This document shows positions 44,403-53,701 of a stretch of 64,000 nt of DNA, piece after piece. Both the position numbers and the translations under genes were made by a program. The notes beneath the pieces were generated by a model. It saw nothing but the letters and a program-made list of their open reading frames with translations. It made no database searches and was not told the DNA's origin. The first letter of the stretch is position 1. The number at the start of each line of letters is the position of its first letter. Source of the DNA: Paraburkholderia tropica (GTDB lineage: Bacteria; Pseudomonadota; Gammaproteobacteria; Burkholderiales; Burkholderiaceae); NCBI RefSeq assembly GCF_914484835.1, contig NZ_CAJZAR010000079.1, forward strand, positions 62,001-126,000. Direction: 5' to 3'.

Positions 44403-45929
44403 TCAGCGCAGGCTGATCGTGGTGTTCACGCCGTCGTTGACGGTGGCGTCGTCGAACCAGCGCGCCGTGACGGTCTTGGTCTGCGTGTAGAACTGCACGA
44501 CCTGCTTGCCGTACGGACCGAGATCGCCGAGCTTCGAACCGCGCGAACCCGTGAAGCTGAAATACGGCACCGGCACCGGAATCGGAATGTTGATACCCAC
44601 CTGGCCGATATCGATTTCGCTCTGGAATTTGCGCGCCGCCGCGCCGCTCTGCGTGAACAGGCCCACGCCGTTGCCGAACGGATTCGCATTGACGAGCGCG
44701 ATGGCCTCGTCGAGCGTATTCACCGTGAGCACGACCAGCACCGGCCCGAAAATCTCGTGGGTGTAAATGTCCATATCGGTCTTCACGTTCGTGAAGATCG
44801 TCGGACCGACGAAGTTGCCGTCCTCGTAGCCGGGCACCTTCACGTCGCGGCCATCGAGCGCGAGCGTCGCGCCCTGCTTCACGCCCGATTCGATCAGGCC
44901 GAGAATGCGCTGCTTCGCGACGCGCGAGACCACCGGACCCACATCGGTCTTCGGCTCGTGGCCCGCGTTGACCTTGAGCGTCTTCGCCTTCTCGACGAGT
45001 TCGGGCACCCACTGCTGCGCCGCGCCCACCAGCACCACGACCGAAGTGGCCATGCAGCGCTGACCCGCCGCGCCGAACGCCGCGCCCGCCAGCGCGTTGA
45101 GCGCCTGCTCGCGGTTCGCATCGGGCAGCACGACGGCGTGATTCTTCGCGCCCATCATCGACTGCACGCGCTTGCCATGTTCGCTGCCGAGGCGATAGAC
45201 ATGCGTGCCCACCGCCGTCGAGCCGACGAACGAAATCGCCTTCACGAGCGGATGCGAGCAGATCGCGTCGACCACTTCCTTGCCGCCGTGCACGACGTTG
45301 AGCACGCCCTTCGGAATGCCCGCTTCGAGCGCGAGTTCAACGAGCTGCATGGTCGAGAGCGGGTCCTGTTCGGACGGCTTGAGCACGAAGGTGTTGCCGC
45401 AGACGATCGCCATCGGGAACATCCACAGCGGAATCATGGCGGGGAAATTGAACGGCGTGATGCCCGCGCAGACACCGATCGGTTGTTGCAGCGTGTACGT
45501 ATCCACGCCGCCCGCCACGTTCTCGGCGAAACCGCCCTGCTGCAGCGTGCCGATCGAACAGGCGTGCTCGACCACTTCGAGGCCGCGGAAGATATCGCCT
45601 TCGGCGTCGGGCAGCGTCTTGCCCTGCTCGGCCGTGAGCGTCTTCGCGATGCGCGGCATGTTCTCGCGAATCAACGCCTGCAATTTGAGCATGATGCGCA
45701 AACGCGCGCCGAGCGACGTGTTCTTCCACTCCGCGAACGCGGCGTGTGCGCTCTTGACCGCGGCATCGACTTCGGCGACGGTCGCGAACGGCACGCGCGC
45801 CAGCACTTCCTGCGTGGCCGGATTGACGATGTCGCGCCATTCCTGGCTTTTCGATTCGACGAATTCGCCGTCGATCAGCAGCTTGACGGTCGAGACCTGC
45901 GCGTTGGAATCCTGGGTGACTGCGTTCAT
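44403..45929 (-). CDS. mmsA: CoA-acylating methylmalonate-semialdehyde dehydrogenase
   Basis: 508 residues from ATG at 45929 (MNAVTQDSNAQ), with a GAGAG site upstream. Aldehyde dehydrogenase fold: GITPFNFPAMIPLWMFP, SFVGSTAVGTHVY and the nucleophile Cys in GAAGQRCMATSV. Produces propionyl-CoA from methylmalonate semialdehyde. Together with mmsB it forms the last steps of valine degradation. MFS transporter gene upstream on the same strand (81 bases). Confidence 0.94.
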   Translation of the reverse strand: MNAVTQDSNAQVSTVKLLIDGEFVESKSQEWRDIVNPATQEVLARVPFATVAEVDAAVKSAHAAFAEWKNTSLGARLRIMLKLQALIRENMPRIAKTLTAEQGKTLPDAEGDIFRGLEVVEHACSIGTLQQGGFAENVAGGVDTYTLQQPIGVCAGITPFNFPAMIPLWMFPMAIVCGNTFVLKPSEQDPLSTMQLVELALEAGIPKGVLNVVHGGKEVVDAICSHPLVKAISFVGSTAVGTHVYRLGSEHGKRVQSMMGAKNHAVVLPDANREQALNALAGAAFGAAGQRCMATSVVVLVGAAQQWVPELVEKAKTLKVNAGHEPKTDVGPVVSRVAKQRILGLIESGVKQGATLALDGRDVKVPGYEDGNFVGPTIFTNVKTDMDIYTHEIFGPVLVVLTVNTLDEAIALVNANPFGNGVGLFTQSGAAARKFQSEIDIGQVGINIPIPVPVPYFSFTGSRGSKLGDLGPYGKQVVQFYTQTKTVTARWFDDATVNDGVNTTISLR

Positions 45930-46010
45930 GATGAACTCTCTGCGAAAGGGATGAACGGGTCCGGCTTCGACTGCGGTTGAAACCGGATTGGCAGGAATAC
46001 GAACCATCTA

Positions 46011-47333
46011 TCAATCGTAATGCGAGCGCATGGCCAGCGTGCACAGAAACGCGATCACGCCCAGCGCGACCATATACGCCACCACGTAATGCGGATTGCC
46101 GCCGCCCCAGGCGAGCAGCGCGGTCGCGATCATCGGCGCGACGCCGCCGCCCAGCACGCCGGCCACCTGCACCGACACCGAGATGCCGCTATAGCGGATT
46201 TCCGCCGGAAACTGCGCGGCGAACAATTGCGATTCGGGCGCATAGAGAATCGGGAACACCACGCCGACGCCGAGCACCATCGCCCACCACACCGTGAGCG
46301 GATGAAGCGTTTCGAGCATCGCGAAGAACGGCGCGACGAACGCCGCCATGACGACGAGGCCCGCGAGAAACAGACGCTTCTGTCCGATACGGTCGCTGAG
46401 CCAGCCGCAGAACGGCATGGTCGCGAGCGAGAGCACGGCGCCCGCCGTAATCGCGTGCAAGATCTGCGCCTTGGGAATCTTCAGCTGATTCGCGGCATAG
46501 GCGAGCGCGAACGCCACCACGAGATAAAACCACGTGTTCTCCGCCGTGCGCGCACCGATGATGATGAGCAGGTCGCGCGGCTGGCGTCGCAGCACTTCGA
46601 GCACGGGTGCTTTCACGGGCGCGCGTTCCTTTTTCACGCGCTCGAAATCGGGCGATTCCGGCACGCGCACACGAATCACCCAGCCGAGCAGCACAAGCGC
46701 GATGCTCGCCAGAAACGGAATGCGCCAGCCCCACGAGAGCAGATCCGCTTCAGGCAGCGCGGTGACGGCCGCCATCGCGATCGACGAAAGAATCAGGCCG
46801 AAACCCACGCCCGTTTGCGGCAGCGAACCGAAGAAGCCCTTGCGGCCCGGCGGCGCGTGTTCGACGGCCATCAGCACCGCGCCGCCCCATTCGCCGCCCA
46901 CGGCCATGCCCTGCAGAAAACGCATGGCGACGAGCAGCACGGCGGCCCAATAACCGATGCTCTGATACGAAGGAATCAGGCCGATCACCATGCTCGGAAT
47001 GCCCATCAGCAGCAGCGTGGCGAGCAGCATCGACTTGCGGCCGACGCGGTCGCCGAAATGGCCGAACACGATGCCGCCCATCGGACGGCCGATAAAGCCC
47101 ACGCCATAGGTCGCGAAGGCCGCGAGCGTGCCCAGGATCGGGTCGAGCGTCGGGAAGAACACCTTGTTGAAAACGAGGGCGGCGGCGGTGCCGTAGAGGA
47201 AGAAGTCGTACCACTCGATGGTGGTGCCGGCCATGCTGGCCCAGCCGGCGATCAGATAGTCGCGCGTCCTGCGTTTTTGTTCTGGAACGGGAACGGCCAC
47301 TGCCGCCCCGTCCGGGGTGGACTGCATGTGCAT
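46011..47333 (-). CDS. MFS transporter, metabolite:H+ symporter type
   Basis: 440 residues; GGAG seven bases before ATG at 47333 decides the start. Begins with SMAGTTIEWYDFFLYGTAAAL and has motif GHFGDRVGRKSMLL, typical of metabolite:proton symporters; 12 membrane segments. It is the first gene of an MFS-mmsA-mmsB unit, so probably imports a branched acid or valine-related metabolite. Divergent from a LysR gene. Confidence 0.87.
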   Translation of the reverse strand: MHMQSTPDGAAVAVPVPEQKRRTRDYLIAGWASMAGTTIEWYDFFLYGTAAALVFNKVFFPTLDPILGTLAAFATYGVGFIGRPMGGIVFGHFGDRVGRKSMLLATLLLMGIPSMVIGLIPSYQSIGYWAAVLLVAMRFLQGMAVGGEWGGAVLMAVEHAPPGRKGFFGSLPQTGVGFGLILSSIAMAAVTALPEADLLSWGWRIPFLASIALVLLGWVIRVRVPESPDFERVKKERAPVKAPVLEVLRRQPRDLLIIIGARTAENTWFYLVVAFALAYAANQLKIPKAQILHAITAGAVLSLATMPFCGWLSDRIGQKRLFLAGLVVMAAFVAPFFAMLETLHPLTVWWAMVLGVGVVFPILYAPESQLFAAQFPAEIRYSGISVSVQVAGVLGGGVAPMIATALLAWGGGNPHYVVAYMVALGVIAFLCTLAMRSHYD

Positions 47334-47394
47334 CGTTTGTCTCCATCCATATTGTGTGCGGCCGTCTTTTCAGCGACCTGCAAACGAGTATAGT

Positions 47395-47404
47395 TATTCG
47401 AATA
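47395..47404. promoter_or_regulatory. Palindrome TATTCGAATA in MFS/LysR divergent promoter
   Basis: Perfect ten-base palindrome in an AT-rich core between the two starts. Possible LysR half-sites or a -10 region; role not proven. Confidence 0.4.
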
Positions 47405-47461
47405 TCCACGGCATAGAGATGAAAAAGCCCATCCGATATGCAAAAAAACACAACGGGACAG

Positions 47462-48391
47462 ATGGAGACATTGAACTGGGACGATTTGCGCTACTTCCTC
47501 GAAGTGGCGCGCACGCAGCGCGCGAGCGGCGCGGCGAAGCGCCTGGGCGTCGATCACACCACGGTGGCGCGGCGCGTGCGTGAACTGGAAGCCGCGCTCG
47601 GCACGGTGCTGTTCGACAAGTCGCGCGCGGGCGGCTTCGTGCTGACCGCCGAGGGCCAGCGCCTGCTCGCCTACGCCGACGCCGTGGAAACCACGGTGCA
47701 GTCGGCGAGCGAGCAATTCGCGCTGGGCGCGCAATCGCTTTCAGGGCATGTGCGAGTGGGATCGACGGAAGGGTTCGGCTGTTTTTTTCTCGCGCCGCAA
47801 CTCGCGCGTTTTACGGGCCAGCATCCCGACATGTCGATCGACCTGCTGCCGGTACCGCATTTTGTGAGTCTTTCGAAACGCGAAGCCGATCTGGCGATCA
47901 TGCTGGAGCGCCCGGAGCGCGGCCAATATGTTTATACGAAGCTCAGCGACTATCGGCTGAGATTGTATGGGACACCTGACTATCTCGCGCGGCACGCGCC
48001 GATTCGCAGCGCCACCGATCTGCGCCATCACGCGTTCATCAGCTATGTCGCCGATCTCGCCTTCAGCCACGAACTGCTCTATCTCGAACGCGCGGCGCCG
48101 AACGTCAAGGCGAATCTGTGCAGCACCAGCGTGATCGCGCAATATCATGCGGCCGTGCAAGGCAGCGCGCTGGCGATCCTGCCGTGCTTCATGGCCGAGC
48201 CCGATCCGCGTCTGGTCTCGGTCCTGCCCGATGAAATCGTGGTGACGCGGCGTTTCTGGCTGTGCAGCCGCGAAGAGTTGCGCAAGCTGCGGCGCATCAC
48301 GTCGCTATGGGATTATCTGCGCGCCGCCGCCGACGCGAATCAGCCTTTGCTGATGGGCGAATCGCCCGAGATGCACTACGTCGAGGCCTGA
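47462..48391 (+). CDS. LysR-family regulator of the mms-linked cluster
   Basis: 309 residues from ATG at 47462 (METLNWDDLRYFLEVARTQRASGAAKRLGVDHTTVARRVREL); ATG at 47438 is an alternative with eight more residues. N-terminal helix-turn-helix and effector domain are complete. Classic MmsR of Pseudomonas is an AraC-type protein, so this is a different regulator. It is divergent from MFS-mmsA-mmsB by about 130 bases and is the likely controller. Confidence 0.88.
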   Translation: METLNWDDLRYFLEVARTQRASGAAKRLGVDHTTVARRVRELEAALGTVLFDKSRAGGFVLTAEGQRLLAYADAVETTVQSASEQFALGAQSLSGHVRVGSTEGFGCFFLAPQLARFTGQHPDMSIDLLPVPHFVSLSKREADLAIMLERPERGQYVYTKLSDYRLRLYGTPDYLARHAPIRSATDLRHHAFISYVADLAFSHELLYLERAAPNVKANLCSTSVIAQYHAAVQGSALAILPCFMAEPDPRLVSVLPDEIVVTRRFWLCSREELRKLRRITSLWDYLRAAADANQPLLMGESPEMHYVEA

Positions 48392-48405
48392 ACGCGCGCA
48401 CAAAA

Positions 48406-48450
48406 GAAAACCGCACATGCAATTCGGTTCGCGAATGGCATGTGCGGTTT
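48406..48450 (+). terminator. Terminator between LysR and BON genes
   Basis: AAACCGCACATGC / GCATGTGCGGTTT (13 pairs), continued by ATTCG/CGAAT with one mismatch around GTTCG. Strong hairpin between convergent genes; the A- and T-rich ends let it act on both strands. Confidence 0.85.
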
Positions 48451-48516
48451 CGAAGCGGAACCGGAGTGCATCCCGCGCCCCACGCGCGCGATGCATTCCC
48501 GTTCGGGTGCAGCGGA

Positions 48517-48900
48517 TCAGGTCCCGACCGGACGGATCGTCAGCGCGTTCTTCACCGACGTCACGCCGGCCACGCCCTTGGCCACTTCCGTGGCGCGGTC
48601 GATCTGCGGTTGCTCCGGCACGGTGCCTTGCAGGACCACGGCGCCGTCGCGAGCACGCACGGTGATGTTGGCCACGCTGATGTCCTTGGACTTCGCGAGT
48701 GCCGAACGCACCTTGCGCGACAGCGCGCGGTTAGCGGCCTTGGCGGACTTGTATTGCGCCTTCGAGTCCTTCAGCTGAGCCTGGGCTGCGTCGGTCGGTG
48801 CAGCGGCGGGCGCGCTGGCGGCGTCCTGCGCATACACGTGGAGCGAAGCGGCGACGAGCATCGTGCCTGCCGCCAGTTTGAACGCCTGAATAGCCTTCAT
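48517..48900 (-). CDS. BON-domain periplasmic protein
   Basis: 127 residues from ATG at 48900 behind CAGGAGAAAACTGC. Signal peptide (to about residue 24, VYA-QD), Ala/Gln-rich spacer, then one BON domain (about 58-125): VRSALAKSKDISVANITVRARDGAVVLQGTV and ATEVAKGVAGVTSVKNAL. BON proteins bind membranes and respond to osmotic stress (OsmY-like). Single gene with a long upstream region. Confidence 0.88.
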   Translation of the reverse strand: MKAIQAFKLAAGTMLVAASLHVYAQDAASAPAAAPTDAAQAQLKDSKAQYKSAKAANRALSRKVRSALAKSKDISVANITVRARDGAVVLQGTVPEQPQIDRATEVAKGVAGVTSVKNALTIRPVGT

Positions 48901-49510
48901 GCAGTTTTCTCCTGTTGTCACAGTTTTTTGATAGCCCTCTAGGGGCCGTGCACTACGCTTTCACTTCGAATCAGACGCTGTCATTGCGGCAGATGTGACT
49001 GCGGCAATCGCATCGGGAACTAACGATACTCCAATTATTTCAACCTTGATGCGAAACCGTCGTGGCACGGGCCTTCTGTGGCTAATCTGTGACTTCATTT
49101 CCACAGACGAATCGGCATGCCCCTGCAGTCCGCCACCACACGCCGTCCCGGATGCCAGGACAAAGCGCGTTTATGGTGATGCCATTCAATCGCATTCACG
49201 CGTTTTCATTGCCGGACAATGCCGCGTGCGCAATGTGCGCCTAAAGAGTGCATGCACAATGAATATTGCGGATGCATCTTTCTTTTCACCCTTTACTGCA
49301 CGCTATTGCCGGCTATTCGATGCTGCATTGGCGCGCTATTCACCCACCATTGACTCGCTATTGGCTCACCATTGGCGCGGTATTCGCGCGTCATTGCCCG
49401 CCTTTATCGCAAACAACGTATGTCATTCACCGCCCGTTGACGCGCATCGACACAGGTTTTACCCGCATTGATTTTTATCCGCATGGAATGGCGCCCTAAA
49501 ACATGCGCAT
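48901..49510. other. 610-base region holding the BON promoter and the 11-bp array
   Basis: Upstream of the BON gene and downstream of a LysR gene, both on the minus strand. GC drops well below the genome level. It carries an 11-base-period array at 49302-49397. Frames here (77 and 158 codons) follow the array, have no ribosome site and are not called. The short direct repeat TGCGGCA occurs at 48985-49010. Confidence 0.55.
49302..49397. repeat. Degenerate 11-bp tandem repeat (ATTGGCNCGCT-like)
   Basis: ATT triplets begin at 49305, 49315, 49327, 49338, 49349, 49360, 49371, 49382 and 49393: the last seven steps after 49327 are all 11 bases. Unit consensus is close to ATTGGCNCGCT. The 11-base period is not a multiple of three and suits one face of the helix. 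Confidence 0.7.
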
Positions 49511-50392
49511 TCAGCGCGCGAGCTGCGACTTGACCCAGCGATAGAACTGCTGGATCGCGGCTTCGCGCGGATGGCCCTCGCGCCAGGTGAAGTAATAGTC
49601 GAGCGAGGCGGGAATGCGCACCTGCCCGAGTTGCACCAGTTCGCCGCGTTCGATGAAATCGCGCGCGAGTTGCAGCCGCGCGGTGGCCGCGCCCTGCCCG
49701 GCCACCGTCGCCTGAAGCAGCAGGCCGGCGTCGTCGAAGATGGGGCCGCGCTCGGGCTCCGCGCCCGCCACGCCAGCGGCTTCGAAGAAGTCGCGCCACG
49801 AGCGCCGCGAGAAGCGCAGCAGCGGCATGTGCGGCAGGTCGGCGATGCGGAAATCGGGGTAGCGCGCGAGCAGCGCGGGGCTGCACACGGCCACGACCTG
49901 GTCGTCGAGCAGCTTGCGGATCTGGAAACCGGGTTCGTCGACCCGGCGATGCCAGATGCCGATATCGAACGGATAGGGATCGGGCGGCGTGACGTCGGCA
50001 TGCATGCGCATCGACAGATCGACGTCGGGATAGCGGTCGTAAAAGTCGCCGAGACGCGGGATCAGCCACACCGACGCGAAATCGGACATCACGCTCAGTT
50101 CGAGACGCGTGACGCCGCTCACGCCGGGACGCGTGGCGTCGAGCGCGTCGCGCAGGTCGTCGAGACTGCGGCGCACGCGCTCGGCGAGCTGCGCGCCCGC
50201 CGCGGTCGGGATCATCTGGCCGCCGGCGCGCCGGAACAGCTCGACGCCCAGTTCCGCTTCGAGCCCGCGCAGATGGTGGCTCACGGCGCTGTGCGTCAAA
50301 TGCAATTCTTCCGCGGCGCGGCTGAAACTGCGCCGCCGCGCCGCCGCTTCTAGCGCGCGCAGGGCCTGCAAAGGAGGGAGCGTTCGGGACAT
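49511..50392 (-). CDS. LysR-family transcriptional regulator (GcvA-like)
   Basis: 293 residues, MSRTLPPLQALRALEAAARRRSFSRAAEELHLTHSAVSHHLRGLE, the GcvA-type N-terminus. Effector domain follows. Divergent from the MFS gene at 50515 (122 bases), its probable target. Confidence 0.88.
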   Translation of the reverse strand: MSRTLPPLQALRALEAAARRRSFSRAAEELHLTHSAVSHHLRGLEAELGVELFRRAGGQMIPTAAGAQLAERVRRSLDDLRDALDATRPGVSGVTRLELSVMSDFASVWLIPRLGDFYDRYPDVDLSMRMHADVTPPDPYPFDIGIWHRRVDEPGFQIRKLLDDQVVAVCSPALLARYPDFRIADLPHMPLLRFSRRSWRDFFEAAGVAGAEPERGPIFDDAGLLLQATVAGQGAATARLQLARDFIERGELVQLGQVRIPASLDYYFTWREGHPREAAIQQFYRWVKSQLAR

Positions 50393-50514
50393 GACGTCAA
50401 ATTTTACTCACAATCGCGGCTGAAATCTCTCGCTGGCCTCGCGCCCGGCTTTTCGCCAATAATCAGGGCCCAGCCATTCAACGCGTACGCTTTGTCCACG
50501 CGCCCGTCCGCCTC

Positions 50515-51759
50515 ATGACCGCTCTCAGATTGCGCGTTTTCGTTGTTTTCGCGCTCGGCTATTTCGTTTCCTATCTGTTTCGCGGCGTCAATCTGGGCTT
50601 CGCACCGTTCCTGACGCACGAAATGGGCTTCACCGCGACCGATCTCGGCACGCTCACGAGCCTCTACTTCCTCGGCTTCGCGGGCGCGCAGATTCCCGCC
50701 GGCGTGCTGCTCGACCACTTCGGCCCGCGCCGCGTGACGGCCTGCGTCATGCTCGTCGCCGCGACGGGCGCGCTCGTCTTCGGCCTCGCGCACAGCATGG
50801 GCGCGATGATGGCCGGTCGCCTGCTGGTGGGCGTGGGCGTGTCCGTGTGCCTCGGCGGCGCGTTCAAGGCGACCGCGCAGCACTTCCCCGTGGCGCAGCT
50901 CACGCTCGTCAACGGCCTCGTGATGGCGGTCGGCGGACTGGGCGGCGTCGCGGTGGGCGCGCCGCTCTCCTGGCTGCTCTCGTTCGCGCCGTGGCGCGCG
51001 GTGAGCGTCGGGCTCGCCGTATTCACGGCCGCGATTGCGGCCATCATCTGGATCGGCGGCCCGCGCACGCGCGACACCCATCATCAGGCGAGCGTGCTCG
51101 AACAGTTCAAGGGCACCGCGCACATCCTGCGCAGCCACGCGTTCTGGAAGACGGCGTCGTTTTCGGCGCTCACGCAGACGGTGTTCTACGCGATGCAGTC
51201 GCTCTGGGTCGGCGCGTTCCTGCGCGACGTCGTGCCCGCCGGGACCGCCGACGTGACGAGCCGCGCGGCCTCGCTGATCTCGGTGCTGGGCGCGGCGTTC
51301 ATCGTCGGCAATATCGGTTTTGGCGCGCTCGCGCGCAGCTTCGAACGGCGCGGCGTGAGCGTCGCGCACTTCTCCGGCGCGACGATGGTGCTGTTCGTGA
51401 TCGTGCAGGCGCTGCTCGCGGCGCGCGTGCCGCTGCCCGCGCCCGTGCTCTGGGCGGCGTATGGCGCGCTCGGCGGCACCGGCATCCTCACTTACGCGGT
51501 CCTCGCCGAATACTTCCCTGCGCGGATGATCGGGCGAGTGAACACCACGTTCACGCTCGTGATTTTCGTCGGGATCTTCGTGGCGCAGATCGCGATCGGC
51601 GCCGCGCTCGGACACTGGACCGCCGTCGACGGCCACTATCCGGTCGCCGCCCATCAGGCCGTCTGGAGCGCGCTGATCGTCATTCAGGCGCTGGCCGCCG
51701 TCTGGTATTTCATGCCGGGCCGCCGCGCCAACGCCGCGCGCACGGCGCTGGAATCCTGA
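50515..51759 (+). CDS. MFS transporter
   Basis: 414 residues. 12 predicted membrane segments, first FVVFALGYFVSYLFRGVNLGFAPF, with motif A-like GVLLDHFGPRRVTA between segments 2 and 3. The group resembles nitrate/cyanate or small-metabolite porters, but the substrate is not evident. Weak ribosome site. Paired with a divergent LysR regulator; ends in a 656-base gap. Confidence 0.83.
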   Translation: MTALRLRVFVVFALGYFVSYLFRGVNLGFAPFLTHEMGFTATDLGTLTSLYFLGFAGAQIPAGVLLDHFGPRRVTACVMLVAATGALVFGLAHSMGAMMAGRLLVGVGVSVCLGGAFKATAQHFPVAQLTLVNGLVMAVGGLGGVAVGAPLSWLLSFAPWRAVSVGLAVFTAAIAAIIWIGGPRTRDTHHQASVLEQFKGTAHILRSHAFWKTASFSALTQTVFYAMQSLWVGAFLRDVVPAGTADVTSRAASLISVLGAAFIVGNIGFGALARSFERRGVSVAHFSGATMVLFVIVQALLAARVPLPAPVLWAAYGALGGTGILTYAVLAEYFPARMIGRVNTTFTLVIFVGIFVAQIAIGAALGHWTAVDGHYPVAAHQAVWSALIVIQALAAVWYFMPGRRANAARTALES

Positions 51760-52415
51760 CCGCGCTGTCGACGCTGGCAGCCCATATCGGCCTATCTCCA
51801 CCGCTACCCGCGCCGCTCGAATCGTCGGCGAGCGGCGCCGGGCGCAGGCGGACACGGATCGGCGCTCGCTCGCGTCAGCGACCCGCATCGGCCAGCCATC
51901 ACGCCGCCGTGGCAGGCGAAACTGCCAGGCAATGCTGATCAATCCACACGATCACGCCCGACCGCGCGGACGCCTCCTCGCGTTCCTTTCGGAAACCCAC
52001 ATCCGCGTAAGCGGCCGCGTCGCGTACAATGCTGCCCCGCCAGCATCGGACGGCCAGTTGGACGGTCAGCCGGACCACCGCCGCGCCGGCGCTCGCCGAC
52101 CGGCTAGCCGGTCGTTTGACAACAAGGCCCACCAGGCCCCGACCCACCAGACCGATCGATGCTCGCGGCGGCACGCAGGCGCCCCCGGCGTGAGAAAATG
52201 CGTGTCGAATACCCGGCGACAATCCGAAGCCTGAGCGCCCCGCGCGCGGCGGCGACAGGCGGCGGCCGGCCCAGCCGGTTGCCGATCGGAAAGCGGGAAA
52301 ACAGGCAAAACGCACGGTCGGACGGCAGGTTTCCGATCCGAAACGCGACGCCTCGGCGTAAACTCCCGCTGTTGCCATTCGATTGTGTCGATTCATGATA
52401 AAGAGAGAAACTCCC
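51760..52415. repeat. 656-base intergenic region with palindromes, upstream of carbonic anhydrase
   Basis: Contains the 18-base perfect palindrome CGACCGGCTAGCCGGTCG (52097-52114), a TACAAT box at about 52024-52029, and two copies of the dispersed repeat: GTTGCCGATCGGAAAG (52278-52293) and GTTTCCGATCCGAAAC (52329-52344), 51 bases apart. Frames in this region lack ribosome sites and family features; none is called. Confidence 0.6.
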
Positions 52416-53114
52416 ATGCCAGACAACACTCACTCGCACGAACACTCCGAATCGTGCGGCTGCGATCTGCTGCACCTGCTCGACGGCGTGGACGAGTTCA
52501 GTCACAACGTGTTCCCGGGCAACAAGGAGCTGTTCCGCAGCCTCGCGCACAGCCAGGCGCCGCACACGCTGTTCATCACCTGCGCCGACTCGCGCGTCTC
52601 GCCTGAGATGATCACGCAGGTGCGCCCCGGCGAGCTGTTCGTCTGCCGCAACATCGGCAACATCGTGCCCGCCTACGGCGAAATGCTCGGCGGCGTGTCC
52701 GCCGTGGTCGAATTCGCGGTGCTCGCGCTGAACGTGCGCCAGATCGTGCTGTGCGGCCACACCGATTGCGGCGCGATGAAGGGCCTCGCCCTGGGCGCCG
52801 AAGCCACCGCCGGCATGCCGACGGTGCAGGCCTGGCTGCGTAACGCGGAAGCGGCGCGCAGCGTCGTGCAGACGCGCGGTCTCGACGAAAACCAGATCGT
52901 GCAGGCGCTGGTCGAGGAAAACGTGCGGCTGCAACTCACCCATCTGCGCACGCACCCGGCGGTCGCGGCTCGCGTGGCGCAAGGCCAGCTCGAGCTGCAA
53001 GGCTGGGTCTACGACATCGGCCACGGCACGATTTCGGTGTTCGACGACACGCACGGCCGCTTCGAATCGCTCGGCGAGGCGCGCGCGCGCCTGCGCAAAG
53101 ACACCACGGGCTAA
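52416..53114 (+). CDS. can: Beta-class carbonic anhydrase
   Basis: 232 residues from ATG at 52416; AGAGAG lies upstream. Zn ligands Cys56, His115 and Cys118 with the Asp58-Arg60 dyad (ITCADSRVSPE; CGHTDCGAM) are intact. Interconverts CO2 and bicarbonate. N-terminal residues 5-16 are His/Cys-rich (THSHEHSESCGC), an extra possible metal-binding segment. A single gene behind palindromic repeats. Confidence 0.93.
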   Translation: MPDNTHSHEHSESCGCDLLHLLDGVDEFSHNVFPGNKELFRSLAHSQAPHTLFITCADSRVSPEMITQVRPGELFVCRNIGNIVPAYGEMLGGVSAVVEFAVLALNVRQIVLCGHTDCGAMKGLALGAEATAGMPTVQAWLRNAEAARSVVQTRGLDENQIVQALVEENVRLQLTHLRTHPAVAARVAQGQLELQGWVYDIGHGTISVFDDTHGRFESLGEARARLRKDTTG

Positions 53115-53273
53115 GCTCGCCCCAGCGCCGGCCTCAGCCCGGCACCCGCCAGGTATTTGCCAGGCGTTCCCTGCCAGAATCCCCGCTCTTTCCGCCATGC
53201 CGGACCGCGCCTCAAGGCGCCGTCCGGCGTCGGCGCTCGATTACATCAACCGTTGCAACAACGTTTTGACTAA

Positions 53274-53319
53274 GGTGTAACACCTAGGGGTTTACCCCAG
53301 GTCAAGACATGGCTATACT
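53274..53319 (+). promoter_or_regulatory. Strong sigma-70-type promoter with overlapping inverted repeats
   Basis: -35 TTTACC (53291-53296), 17-base spacer, -10 TATACT (53314-53319). GGTGT-A-ACACC (53274-53284) lies just before, and GGGGT-TT-ACCCC (53287-53298) covers the -35 box, so a repressor or activator site is likely. Confidence 0.72.
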
Positions 53320-53382
53320 CTGCCCCGTACCAGATGCGGCGCCCAGCCGCACGAGAAAAATAATTCCGGAGGTTGCCAGCTT

Positions 53383-53508
53383 ATGCAGTTCGCTTCCTTG
53401 CCGTACCCGTCTGACACCGGTTCCACCCGCAGTTACGTCGTCTCTTACGTCGTTCAATTCGCAGTCGATTTCGTCGCCGCACAAGGGCGACCGCGCGCGC
53501 CACGCTAA
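53383..53508 (+). CDS. Unannotated 41-residue small protein
   Basis: ATG at 53383 with GGAGG ten bases before (53368-53372), 64 bases after the -10 box of a strong promoter. The sequence begins MQFASLPYPSDTGSTRSY, has a short hydrophobic middle (YVVSYVVQFAVDFVAA) and ends in a basic QGRPRAPR. It could be a leader peptide or small membrane-associated protein. No family is recognised. Confidence 0.5.
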   Translation: MQFASLPYPSDTGSTRSYVVSYVVQFAVDFVAAQGRPRAPR

Positions 53509-53701
53509 TACCGGCACGCGCATCGCGCCGCCGCGTCCACAAGATGCGGCGGCGTTCCCAGGCCCACTCCACGTCAAGCGCCGTTCGACCGCCGAGGCTT
53601 TCGCCCCGGCCGACGGCCCGCGCGCGTTCGCGCACTGGCGGCCGGTAATGGGCTCACGCACCCACACGGGCCGAGCGCCCGGTTACCGAAGGAGCAATGC
53701 C

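Noticed and set aside
49302..49397. 11-bp array as coding repeat protein or CRISPR
   Set aside because: Period not a multiple of three, no ribosome site, units far too short for CRISPR.
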